Assembly: GCA_007693955.1 (NCBI GenBank) | Contig: RECR01000089.1 | Span: forward strand, 1 to 47,480 | DNA length: 47,480 nucleotides | Direction of reading: 5' to 3' | DNA from: Gloeocapsa sp. DLM2.Bin57 | GTDB lineage: Bacteria; Cyanobacteriota; Cyanobacteriia; Cyanobacteriales; Gloeocapsaceae | Part shown: positions 1-7,710 of the stretch, piece by piece | How the letters are laid out: every line of letters starts with the position of its first letter | Numbering within the stretch: position 1 is the stretch's first letter | Notes under the pieces: generated by a model | The model's database searches: none | Seen by the model: only the letters and a program-made list of their open reading frames with translations | Told to the model about the DNA's origin: nothing | Program-made: the position numbers and the translations under genes

Positions 1-2
1 TG

Positions 3-71
3 GCTAGTTGTGGTGGTGTTACTATTTCAACCCTTAAAACTTATATACAGAATCAAGATGAAATCAAATAA
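3..71 (+). CDS. IS200/IS605-type transposase TnpA, C-terminal end only
   Basis: Frame 3 is open from the window edge and ends at TAA 69-71. It gives 22 residues, including SCGGVTISTLKTYIQNQ. This resembles the C-terminal helix of IS200/IS605 Y1 transposases, where a small-residue stretch is followed by a helix ending in KxYxxxQ. Most of the gene lies outside the window, so neither the HUH motif nor the catalytic Tyr can be seen. A hairpin typical of such element ends follows at once. The call rests on a short stretch remembered from the family and is tentative. Confidence 0.45.
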   Translation, partial: ASCGGVTISTLKTYIQNQDEIK

Positions 72-75
72 GGAC

Positions 76-124
76 GCGATTCATCTCACGCTTATTTGAG
101 AAAATAAAGCTTGAGGCTTCTCGC
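76..124 (+). repeat. Imperfect hairpin, probable IS200/IS605 element end
   Basis: GCGATTCATCTCA (76-88) can pair imperfectly with TTGAGGCTTCTCGC (111-124). The stem has internal mismatches of the ATTCATC/CTTCT kind often seen in subterminal hairpins of IS200-like elements. It starts 4 nt after the transposase stop codon. The exact cleavage site cannot be placed. Confidence 0.4.
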
Positions 125-165
125 GGTTAAGCTAAGTGCGTAGCTGGCGATCGCAGGGTTCAGTT

Positions 166-2364
166 TTAGCTATTGTCTCCTGTGGTTGACACAACAACGG
201 TTCTAGGTGCTTCAAAGCGATTAAATTCTTCTGGAGGAACTTCTGTAAGGGGACTTAAATCGTCAACGGAATTAATCACAGCTCCTAATAGCGGTAATTC
301 TCCTTCCGAAAACTGTTCGATAGTTTCATTAAGCAGACTTTTCTGGGTGATTCCAGGACGAGTAACTAAAACAACCGCATCGATAAGAGACTCTAATAAG
401 AGAGCATCGTTACAAGTAGCCAAAGAGGGAGTATCGATAATTACCAAGTCAAAACGACCACGAGCATCTCTAAGCAGTCTTTGCAATTCGTTAGATTCAA
501 TGATGCTCACTGCTTGTTTTTGTGGACCTGTGCTAGGAAGTAGATAGAGGTTTTCTTGCTCAGGGACTAAATTAATACAATCACCACGAGAACTATAGTA
601 GCGTAATGGTTCGGTTTTAGCTTCAGGGGAGACTGTTAGATCAAAAACTGACGCTAAAGAAGATGAGCGTAAATCTGCTTCTACGAGTAGGGTACGTTTT
701 CCTGCTTGAGCTGAAGCGATCGCTAAATTATAAGCGGTAACGGTTTTGCCTTCAAAGCGATTAATACTGGTTACTAGAATTAATTTATAGGATTCTGTAC
801 CAAAACGACGAATATTACTCCGCACTCGTTCATAAAAAGCTACATAGGGTGAATCGGGGTTTTTTAAGACAGAATGAGATATTTCTCCTGGTTGGTTAGC
901 AATAGCAGGTATTTGTCCTAAGACTGGTAAATCTGCACTTCCGAGGGTTTCCCGTAATTCTTGCGCGGTATGGAGGCGATCATCTAGAGTAGCTAGTAGG
1001 AAGGTTAAACCGCTGACTGCTAAACCTCCTAAGACAACACCTCCACCGAGAATTAATAGAGGGTTAGTGGGTAATTCTAGGGTAGGAATCGCTCTCGGAA
1101 CGTATGGCTCTTGTGCGATAACTAAACTACTTACTGTTTCTGCTTCAGCGGCTTTAGCATCAGTGAGAGCGGCTAAGATAGTTTGATAGAGGATACGTTG
1201 ACTTTCCACCGTTTGGACTAATCGAGCTTGTTGTAACTGTTTATCGGGAGAAGCTTCGTATTCTTGACGTAATTGTTGTTCTAATTCTTCTAAAGCTACT
1301 AATTGACTAGTTAAACCTTCTTTTTGTGTTTGCAGGGCGACTAATTGATTAGCTAATTCTTGTCTAGCTAAATCTAGGTTACTTTCTTTACGAATATTTT
1401 CGGGTAAGGAGGTTAAGACTCCATCATCACCTATTAATTCTTCGGCGCGTTGTTGTAATAATCTCTCTGTGGCTTGTTGTTGATTATATAGCTCTACCAT
1501 AGTGGGATGTTCTGGGCGCAGTTCGTTTTGTAGTTGTTCGATACCTGCTTCAATTTCCAGAATTTGTGCTCGTAGAGTAGCGATAATTGGGTCAGCACTA
1601 AGCACTGATGAAGTATAAGCTTGTTCTGGTGTTAAACCTAATTGCTTAACGATACTATCGATTTGAGCATTAATTTGCTCTAGAAATAACCTAATTTGTC
1701 TTTGTTGAGTTTGAGCACTAGTAATGCCATTAAATAGACTACCATCTTCTAAGGCTAACAAAGCCGAACCGTCGGTGCTAATATAACGGTAAAATAATTC
1801 TTCTGCTTCTGTCAGGTCGTTTTGTACCACTTCGAGTCTTTCATCAAGAGCGTTAATTCTTTCTCTAAGTTGATAACCATTTAACCAACGACTGTAATTA
1901 ACCATCTCTTCCATGAAGACTCGCAGAATAAAACGAGACTGCACAGAATCTACAGTACCATTATATTCTAGGGAAATTAATTGTTCTTGTTGTGGGCTTC
2001 CTGGTGGTAGATTGGCTGTGCTAGGGAGGCTAACCTTTAATTGTCTAACTATAGCTGCGAGTTGATTATTATCTATATCAAGGGAATCTCTGACAGCTTC
2101 TAAAACTTGGGGAGATAGTAATAACTCTTGAGAGATCAAACTTCTTCCCTGGATTTGTACTTGTTCTCCTGTTGCGGTAAAAATAGGTGGAGGGTTACGA
2201 AAAGATAGTGTACCTAATGCTCTATAAGTTACTTGAGGTTGTTCTGGTTTAGGTCTAAGGGCTAAAACAACGGAAGCACCAATTATTAAGCTAAATAAAA
2301 CTATATTGAGAAGTTTATGCTCATTTAAGGCTATTAAAAAGCGTTTGACTAAAGGTGGTGTCAT
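166..2364 (-). CDS. Wzc-like polysaccharide co-polymerase with BY-kinase-type ATPase domain
   Basis: This 732-residue inner-membrane protein controls chain length and export of exopolysaccharide. Membrane segments lie at about residues 18-37 and 435-458. The loop between them is largely coiled coil (about 165-410) and belongs in the periplasm. The C-terminal domain has a Walker A-like SINRFEGKT (533-541), a Walker A' LLVEADLR (559-566) and a Walker B LVIIDTPS. The usual GEGK is replaced by RFEGK. The tail after about residue 700 has no tyrosine, whereas autophosphorylating BY-kinases such as Wzc end in a tyrosine cluster. The protein may therefore act as an ATPase co-polymerase without the classical Tyr switch. 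The start is ATG. No partner export genes adjoin it, although two glycan genes lie at 35-38 kb. Confidence 0.88.
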   Translation of the reverse strand: MTPPLVKRFLIALNEHKLLNIVLFSLIIGASVVLALRPKPEQPQVTYRALGTLSFRNPPPIFTATGEQVQIQGRSLISQELLLSPQVLEAVRDSLDIDNNQLAAIVRQLKVSLPSTANLPPGSPQQEQLISLEYNGTVDSVQSRFILRVFMEEMVNYSRWLNGYQLRERINALDERLEVVQNDLTEAEELFYRYISTDGSALLALEDGSLFNGITSAQTQQRQIRLFLEQINAQIDSIVKQLGLTPEQAYTSSVLSADPIIATLRAQILEIEAGIEQLQNELRPEHPTMVELYNQQQATERLLQQRAEELIGDDGVLTSLPENIRKESNLDLARQELANQLVALQTQKEGLTSQLVALEELEQQLRQEYEASPDKQLQQARLVQTVESQRILYQTILAALTDAKAAEAETVSSLVIAQEPYVPRAIPTLELPTNPLLILGGGVVLGGLAVSGLTFLLATLDDRLHTAQELRETLGSADLPVLGQIPAIANQPGEISHSVLKNPDSPYVAFYERVRSNIRRFGTESYKLILVTSINRFEGKTVTAYNLAIASAQAGKRTLLVEADLRSSSLASVFDLTVSPEAKTEPLRYYSSRGDCINLVPEQENLYLLPSTGPQKQAVSIIESNELQRLLRDARGRFDLVIIDTPSLATCNDALLLESLIDAVVLVTRPGITQKSLLNETIEQFSEGELPLLGAVINSVDDLSPLTEVPPEEFNRFEAPRTVVVSTTGDNS

Positions 2365-2473
2365 ATTTTTTAAGTTAATCTTATGGTTAATCTTGTCTGG
2401 GAATTGTTTCTACTACTATTTAAAACAATATTATATTAGCTTTTTTCCAAACTTTATCTTATTTGATAACCAT

Positions 2474-2490
2474 ATCCCCTCTAGGGGGAT
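2474..2490 (+). other. Short G/C-clamped hairpin upstream of the metal importer operon
   Basis: ATCCCC (2474-2479) and GGGGAT (2485-2490) form a 6-bp perfect stem around TCTAG, followed by TGAAAGAAAC. It sits about 60 bp upstream of the first importer gene. It could be an operator or a leader hairpin. The shape and the GGGGATTGAAAG edge also resemble a solitary cyanobacterial CRISPR repeat, but only one copy exists here. I did not recognise a metal riboswitch. Confidence 0.3.
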
Positions 2491-2548
2491 TGAAAGAAAC
2501 CAGTCAAAAGGATCATAATAAGGGATTGAACAGGTCTGGTCAATAAAC

Positions 2549-3025
2549 ATGAAGCAAATAAAGTGGTTATCACCGTTATTATATTTGGGTATCTTAACTC
2601 AATCGGGAGAAGCACTAGCTCATGGTGCTCACATTACCTACCAGGAAGCCACTGGGATTCAGATTATAGCTACTTATGACCAAGGAGATCCCATGAATAA
2701 TGCTCAAGTAGTTATTTATGCTCCTGATGATCCCACAACTCCTTGGTTAAGGGGTGAAACCGACTCACAGGGTAATTTTAGCTTTGTACCAGACGTTAAT
2801 CAGCCAGGTAATTGGGATGTTCAAGTACGTCAAGCTGGTCATGGTGCTATGATTAGTATTCCTATTGGTGCTGCATCTTCTAACCCTGAAACGGAAATTA
2901 TTACTGTTACTACTCCAGAGTCAGATTATACTTTTCGTCAAAAAATTTTGATGAGTGTTAGTGCTGTTTGGGGTTTTGTGGGTACTGCGTTATTTTTTTC
3001 GCGTCAACCTACTAAAAAAAGTTAA
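2549..3025 (+). CDS. Periplasmic accessory subunit of nickel/cobalt ECF importer (NikL/CbiL-like)
   Basis: This 158-residue exported protein has a signal peptide at about 1-24 (cleavage near GEALA-HG). A beta-sandwich of the carboxypeptidase-regulatory type follows (about 28-110, with AQVVIYAPDD and GNFSFVPDV). A C-terminal hydrophobic helix (about 130-150) should anchor it in the membrane. His residues just after the predicted cleavage site (HGAH) are plausible metal contacts. It starts the operon and lies 6 nt before cbiM. In nickel/cobalt ECF systems extra anchored periplasmic components of this kind (NikK/NikL/NikN, CbiN) assist the M subunit. I infer the role from position and fold, since the family name cannot be fixed by eye. 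Confidence 0.65.
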   Translation: MKQIKWLSPLLYLGILTQSGEALAHGAHITYQEATGIQIIATYDQGDPMNNAQVVIYAPDDPTTPWLRGETDSQGNFSFVPDVNQPGNWDVQVRQAGHGAMISIPIGAASSNPETEIITVTTPESDYTFRQKILMSVSAVWGFVGTALFFSRQPTKKS

Positions 3026-3031
3026 GAATTT

Positions 3032-3670
3032 ATGCACATTCCTGATGGTTTTCTCCCTCCTAGTATCTATTTAGCTGGTTATTCTCTCACAGGAGTGACG
3101 ACTTGGTATTGTTTACGTCAAATTCGTCGCGCTGCTATACCTCCTGAACAAGAAATTCCTAAAGCTTCATTATTAACTGCTGCTTTTTTTGTCTCTTCAG
3201 CTATCTATCTCCCTATTCCTCCTACTAGTATTCATTTTGTCATGAATGGATTAATGGGAATACTATTAGGTTATTATTCTTTTTTAGCAATTTTAATCGG
3301 TTTATTTTTTCAAGCCATAATGTTTGGACATGGGGGTATGACTAGTTTAGGTCTTAATGCTGTAATTATGGGTTTCCCTGCTTTAATTGCTTATTATTTG
3401 TTTGGTTTAAATTTTTTACCACTGAAATTAAGAAGTTTCCTGGTTGGGGCTTTGGCTTTGGCTTTATCTGCGGCTATTTTTACTGTTGTTATGATTAGTT
3501 TTATTCCCGCTGATATCGATGCTGATGTAGAAAGAAAAGCTATTTTATTTAGTTTAGTTGGTTATGGTATTCAGTCGATTATTGAGGGTATTTTTACGAT
3601 GATTATTGTTAGTTTTTTGAGCAAGGTAAAACCAGGTATATTAACTGATAAACATGAAACTAATTCTTGA
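3032..3670 (+). CDS. cbiM: ECF transporter substrate-binding membrane subunit CbiM/NikM
   Basis: This 212-residue multi-helix protein is the metal-binding S component of a cobalt/nickel importer. It begins MHIPDGFLPP, the hallmark N-terminus in which Met1 and His2 help chelate the metal. A second conserved histidine lies in SIHFVMNGLMG and a third in FGHGGMTSLGLN. The Met1 position in this motif confirms the start. It overlaps cbiQ by 17 nt. The sequence does not tell cobalt from nickel. The accessory gene upstream is of a kind I associate more with nickel systems, but no urease or hydrogenase gene is nearby. Confidence 0.9.
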   Translation: MHIPDGFLPPSIYLAGYSLTGVTTWYCLRQIRRAAIPPEQEIPKASLLTAAFFVSSAIYLPIPPTSIHFVMNGLMGILLGYYSFLAILIGLFFQAIMFGHGGMTSLGLNAVIMGFPALIAYYLFGLNFLPLKLRSFLVGALALALSAAIFTVVMISFIPADIDADVERKAILFSLVGYGIQSIIEGIFTMIIVSFLSKVKPGILTDKHETNS

Positions 3671-4424
3671 TCAACACGCTCATCTAGATTCTTTGATTCA
3701 TCGTTGGGAACAACGCTCTAAAATAGTCGCTTTATTTGGGTTAATTATCGCTTTTGCTTTTGTTAATCAGTTGTTTTTACTCCCAATTATTATAGTGCTT
3801 ACAGCTATTTTATATGCTTTATCTAGGTTGCCATTATCATTTCTATTAACTCGGTTACGCTATCCTGGTTTATTTATCGTAGCGATGGTGGTTGCTCTTC
3901 CTTTAGTAGCGGGAGAAACGGTAATTTTTCAGTTGGGTTGGCTCAGTATTAGACAAGAAGGTTGTTTAGCTGTTTTGTTAATTATTACTCGCTTTGTTTG
4001 TATTTTAACGGTTAATTTAGTTTTATTTGGTACTGCTCCTTTTTTGACTACTATTCAATCTCTACGCTCTCTTTATGTATCAACAATTATCGTGGATATG
4101 ATGTTATTATCTTATCGTTATTTGGAGGAATTAGCGGAAACTTTAACCACTATGCAAAGAGCGATGCAGTTACGAGGTTTTCAAGCTAATCGCTTTGATA
4201 AACGCAATTTGTCGGTTTTAGCTCGGTTAATGGGAAGTTTGTTAATACGCAGTTATGATCAGTCTAAACTAGTTTATCAAGCCATGATTCTGCGAGGTTA
4301 TGGTTATAGTAAAATAATGCCAATTAATCAGAAAAATAGTGATATAATCAGCAGGGTTGCTTCTACAGTGACTCTGAGTATTGCGGTTAGTTTAATGATT
4401 TTAGAAATAAAGGTTAATGGCTGA
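3654..4424 (+). CDS. cbiQ: ECF transporter T component CbiQ
   Basis: This 256-residue integral membrane protein couples the ATPase to CbiM. Hydrophobic helices run at about 25-60, 65-125 and 230-252. The cytoplasmic coupling region holds the two short arginine motifs of the family, MQLRGFQANR and MILRGYGYSK. The gene overlaps cbiM by 17 nt and cbiO by 8 nt, so the operon is almost certainly co-translated. The length is normal. Confidence 0.9.
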   Translation: MKLILDQHAHLDSLIHRWEQRSKIVALFGLIIAFAFVNQLFLLPIIIVLTAILYALSRLPLSFLLTRLRYPGLFIVAMVVALPLVAGETVIFQLGWLSIRQEGCLAVLLIITRFVCILTVNLVLFGTAPFLTTIQSLRSLYVSTIIVDMMLLSYRYLEELAETLTTMQRAMQLRGFQANRFDKRNLSVLARLMGSLLIRSYDQSKLVYQAMILRGYGYSKIMPINQKNSDIISRVASTVTLSIAVSLMILEIKVNG

Positions 4425-5139
4425 AAATAACCTGGCTTTGAATATTGAGAATCTAGATTATGAGCTAGATAAACACACAATTCTGCATAACATTAATCTG
4501 CGCGTAACTCAACCAGAAAAAATTGGTGTCATCGGACCAAATGGAGCAGGTAAAACGACTTTATTTTTGTTAATGTGTGGGATACTTTCACCTAGTGGGG
4601 GAAGAATTTCTTTATTTAATCAAGAGGTTAAACCTGGTAAATTTTATCCTGATATCGGTTTGGTTTTTCAAAATCCTAATGACCAGTTATTTTGCTCTAC
4701 AGTAAGAGAAGATGTGGCTTTTGGTCCTGAAAATATGGGGTTGAGTCCAACATCTGTTAAGCAAAGGGTGGAAAATGCACTATCTGTGACTGGAACTCTT
4801 CCTTTAGCTAATCGTGTTCCCTATCAATTATCGGGGGGTGAAAAGTGTATGGTAGCAATTGCTACAGTTTTAGCGATGCAGCCACGGTTAGTACTATATG
4901 ATGAACCTAGTGCTAATTTGGATTTACGCGCGCGTCGTCGTTTAATTCGGTTTTTACAGTCAGCTTCACATAGTTATTTAATCGCTTCTCATGATTTGGA
5001 GTTGATTCGGGAAAGTTGCGATCGCCTAATTTTATTGAGTGGGGGTGAAATAGTTGCTGATGGGATACCTAAAAAGATTATGAGCGATCGCTCTTTGATG
5101 GAAGCTAATTGTTTAGAAGTTCCCGCTTCTTTGTTGTAA
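4417..5139 (+). CDS. cbiO: ECF transporter ATPase CbiO
   Basis: This 240-residue ABC ATPase powers nickel/cobalt uptake. All motifs are present: Walker A GPNGAGKTT (40-48), Q-loop VFQNPNDQLF, signature LSGGEKCMVA, Walker B LVLYDEPSANLD and the switch His in IASHDLEL. The FQNPNDQLF stretch is typical of ECF-type ATPases. It is the last gene of the operon. Two HIP1 octamers lie in and just after its 3' end. There is one ATPase gene, so the complex would use a homodimer. Confidence 0.92.
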   Translation: MAENNLALNIENLDYELDKHTILHNINLRVTQPEKIGVIGPNGAGKTTLFLLMCGILSPSGGRISLFNQEVKPGKFYPDIGLVFQNPNDQLFCSTVREDVAFGPENMGLSPTSVKQRVENALSVTGTLPLANRVPYQLSGGEKCMVAIATVLAMQPRLVLYDEPSANLDLRARRRLIRFLQSASHSYLIASHDLELIRESCDRLILLSGGEIVADGIPKKIMSDRSLMEANCLEVPASLL

Positions 5140-5254
5140 AAGCTAATGTTATAGTCTAAGATTGTGAGCGATCGCACTTTGAGGGATACCCATTCTGCGG
5201 ATGGACAAATTAAATTTCATTTTTAGTACAAATGAATTGCTATAACTTTTGTCC

Positions 5255-6223
5255 TCAGATGCAAGATCTAAGTTTAGAGATACCCATCTCTTTTTTTCCT
5301 TGACTTAGTAACTTTTGAATGGTTGCTGGTTTAAGGGGTTTTTGCTGTTTATATTTTTGATGAATTAAAGGTTGTTCAGGATTTAAGATAGCTAAATTAA
5401 TGGGCATTTGTTGCCATGATTTTAATGGTATAATAATACTTTTTTGACAGTCATAAGCAATTAAAATATATTCATTTTGTTGAACTAAATTGTTAACTTT
5501 TAGTTGACTAATTTCTTGAGAATTTAACCCTAAATAATTTAATAATAAAATTAACTTAATCCGCACATCGCATTTACTAAATGTATATTGTTTTTTAAAA
5601 TTATCTTGGAGTTGTAAATTTAATAATTCAAATAAATGGGGATACTCTTTTTTAGTTAAGACTTTTTGTAAATCTCGCAGACGTTGTATAGGAAGATATG
5701 CTTTTATTTGTGGGTATAAATCAATTTGATTATTATTAACTAAATCCACTAAGGCTTTTTCTAATCCTTGGGGAGTGGTTTCAGTATCAAGACAGATATA
5801 AATGGTTAAATCGGGTAAATCTTGAAGATATTTTTTAATTAATTGATAAACATCATTCCAGTTTAACCCACCGCGATCGCAACCTAATTTAGGAAAAGCA
5901 ACAGAAGTTATTCCCCATTGGGGGTATTGTTGGACAAAATCTTGTAAACCTTGTTCAATCCAGGAGAGTTTAGATGGATATTTCCAATGATTTTTAGTAG
6001 GAAAATTAATAATAATGGGTGTATAATCATCTCGATAATAACTAAGTTTGCCTACTTTAATTTCTTGTCTGCGACAACGAGAGACGTAATCTACATACAT
6101 TTTGGGGAAACGTAATTTAAATTCTAAAGCTAAACCCGCACCCATAACCCCGACACAGTTAACGGTATTGACGATTGCTTGAGCATTAGTATTAAATACA
6201 GTAGTTTCAGTTTCGTGTAACAT
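5255..6223 (-). CDS. darG: DarG-type macrodomain antitoxin with degenerate tyrosine-recombinase-like C-terminal domain
   Basis: This 322-residue protein starts with a macrodomain (about 1-150, with AIVNTVNCVGVMGAGLALEF at 16-35 and FPKLGCDRGGLNW). In DarG this domain removes ADP-ribose from thymidine in DNA and so reverses DarT. The gene starts 5 nt after the darT stop, as expected for a DarTG operon. The C-terminal part (about 185-322) does not look like the YbiA-like fold reported for DarG. It reads like a phage-integrase catalytic domain: KKEYPHLFELL, then RIKLILLLNYLGLNSQEI (Asn where the catalytic Arg of TGLR would be), then IIIPLKSW and KPLKPATIQKLLSQ. It stops at SKLRSCI, just where the HxLRH box would come. 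I infer a dead recombinase fold reused for binding toxin or DNA. Confidence 0.8.
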   Translation of the reverse strand: MLHETETTVFNTNAQAIVNTVNCVGVMGAGLALEFKLRFPKMYVDYVSRCRRQEIKVGKLSYYRDDYTPIIINFPTKNHWKYPSKLSWIEQGLQDFVQQYPQWGITSVAFPKLGCDRGGLNWNDVYQLIKKYLQDLPDLTIYICLDTETTPQGLEKALVDLVNNNQIDLYPQIKAYLPIQRLRDLQKVLTKKEYPHLFELLNLQLQDNFKKQYTFSKCDVRIKLILLLNYLGLNSQEISQLKVNNLVQQNEYILIAYDCQKSIIIPLKSWQQMPINLAILNPEQPLIHQKYKQQKPLKPATIQKLLSQGKKEMGISKLRSCI

Positions 6224-6228
6224 GAGTG

Positions 6229-6831
6229 TTAAAAATAGAGATTGTGGTTAACTTCTACAGTCACAGGGAGATGATTTAATTTAGAGAGAGTATTTTGACC
6301 ATAACAGAAAACTTTGTTGATTTTAGCTACTGCTATTCTTGGATAAACTAAAACTTCAGCGCATCTAATTCTTTTACCATCTGGTTGATCACTCCAATGA
6401 GAGGATTGTCGGATTATCTCCCAATTTAAGCGAGGAAGATTGCTGAGATTAGCTTCATAAAAACTAGTCTTCTCCGAAGCTGCATTCCCATCACTAAAAA
6501 CAGTATAAGGTTGAAATAAGACATAAGGATCGATTGCGAGGATAATCAACTTAGATTGTTGAGACCTACGTAGGAATAACATAGGGTTTTTGGGATTAAA
6601 ATAAAGAGGGACGTATTGATGTAAAGGAATTCCCTTGATGATTTTACCATCTCTGAGTTGTTGTACTTGAGAATGGGAAATATCGGTATATTTAAGGTTA
6701 TGTTGCTGAATGTATTGATGAGAGAGAAGACCACGGAATAAAATTGAGTCAAGATTAGCAATAGAGGTTATATGGTAGAGATATTCTATACCATATTTTT
6801 TTAAGATTGTTTGACCTCTAAAGTTTTTCAA
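6229..6831 (-). CDS. darT: DarT-type DNA thymidine ADP-ribosyltransferase toxin
   Basis: This 200-residue DarT-family (DUF4433) protein uses NAD+ to ADP-ribosylate thymidine in single-stranded DNA, blocking replication. Visible family features are YHITSIANLDSIL with the NAD-binding His20, PLYFNPKNPML (75-85), SDGNAAS (113-119) and RCAEVLVYPRI with the likely catalytic Glu159. The antitoxin follows after 5 nt. The start is uncertain. The frame opens with TTG at 6831 and has no in-frame ATG near it. A dispersed repeat begins only 4 bp upstream and may have replaced the native leader. That repeat reads GCTATAATCTTG toward the gene, so a -10-like box almost touches the start. Confidence 0.85.
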   Translation of the reverse strand: MKNFRGQTILKKYGIEYLYHITSIANLDSILFRGLLSHQYIQQHNLKYTDISHSQVQQLRDGKIIKGIPLHQYVPLYFNPKNPMLFLRRSQQSKLIILAIDPYVLFQPYTVFSDGNAASEKTSFYEANLSNLPRLNWEIIRQSSHWSDQPDGKRIRCAEVLVYPRIAVAKINKVFCYGQNTLSKLNHLPVTVEVNHNLYF

Positions 6832-6834
6832 GAT

Positions 6835-6934
6835 TATAGCGCTACTTGAAAAGGGAATAGGGAAAAGACGGGGAGACGGGAGTAGGGAGCTTCTGAGTAT
6901 GTTATCTAGAAATAATAAAACCTAACCCCTAACT
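6835..6934. repeat. Dispersed purine-rich repeat, intact copy
   Basis: About 100 bp. It starts with TATAGCGCTACTT, continues through a purine-rich core containing GGGGAGACGGGAGTAGGGAG, then GTATGTTATCTAGAAATAAT, and ends in AACCTAACCCCTAAC. The same order of blocks recurs around 37848-38170 (interrupted) and partly at 44372-44450 and 40064-40105. It has no coding potential. It fills the gap between darT and the DUF1995 gene. Confidence 0.65.
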
Positions 6935-6959
6935 AGCCTTATTATAGCATAGCTGAAAC

Positions 6960-7706
6960 TTACTGACTTAAAGCTTTAAGAAATTGTTGTAAACTTCCGA
7001 GTAAACCTGATTTTTTCTTAGCTATAACAGGGGTAGGGGGGGTATCTTCAGAGGTACTCGGTTGAGTTAAGATCCGTTCTAAAGCTTCTCCCATGGGTTT
7101 TTGCGTTTGTTCACAGAGTAATTCATAGTTGTTATTATCTGCTGTTTCTACCCAAACTTGCCAAGTCCCGGGATAAACTTTGATTACTGCTGCTCCTTCT
7201 AGGGGTCTAAAATAGTAACAGGATTCTATGGTACTCAGGAAACGCTCTCGCAATTGACGCGCAGCTAAACCAATACCGACTATAGATACGTCTTCGAGTT
7301 GGGGAATTAGTAACACCACAGGGCGATCGCCTGGGAGATTACAGAGTTTTTCGACCTGGTTTACTTCTACCGCGGAAGGAGATACCACTAGGAATAATTG
7401 ATCACTATCGCTAATTCTACGCTCTACAGGGCTACGAGACGTACCGATATCGGTAATTTTAAAGGTAGTCTCACCCCAATCTCTACGGGCTAAAGCTGCT
7501 GCTCCTGTATCGGGGAAGATTACTTTTAAACCTGAACCATAATCAGAGAAGATAGTGGTAAATTCTAGAGCTATTGCTTGAGCTTGTAGGGCTATTTCTG
7601 GTATAACTAGCTCTACTTGTACACGTTGATAACCATCAGCTAGAGCTGCTTTTACTGCTGTTTTGGCGTTGCTAATTGCTTCTTCTAAACTTTGAGGTAC
7701 AGACAT
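6960..7706 (-). CDS. DUF1995 family protein (LPA3-like)
   Basis: This 248-residue soluble protein belongs to the DUF1995 family, shared by cyanobacteria and chloroplasts. The plant relative LPA3 helps accumulate photosystem II. Family-like stretches are SLEEAISNAKTAVKAALADG near the start, VIFPDTGAAALARRDW, and VVLLIPQLEDVSIVGIG. The last 40 residues are low-complexity (proline and threonine rich, then KKKSGLLGSLQQFLKAL). It starts 4 nt after the cysteine desulfurase and is probably co-transcribed with it. No catalytic motif is visible. Confidence 0.8.
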   Translation of the reverse strand: MSVPQSLEEAISNAKTAVKAALADGYQRVQVELVIPEIALQAQAIALEFTTIFSDYGSGLKVIFPDTGAAALARRDWGETTFKITDIGTSRSPVERRISDSDQLFLVVSPSAVEVNQVEKLCNLPGDRPVVLLIPQLEDVSIVGIGLAARQLRERFLSTIESCYYFRPLEGAAVIKVYPGTWQVWVETADNNNYELLCEQTQKPMGEALERILTQPSTSEDTPPTPVIAKKKSGLLGSLQQFLKALSQ

Positions 7707-7710
7707 AATG

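Noticed and set aside
2365-2548. Cobalamin riboswitch before the cbi genes
   Set aside because: The gap is under 190 bp, and the B12 box and long paired leader are not seen.
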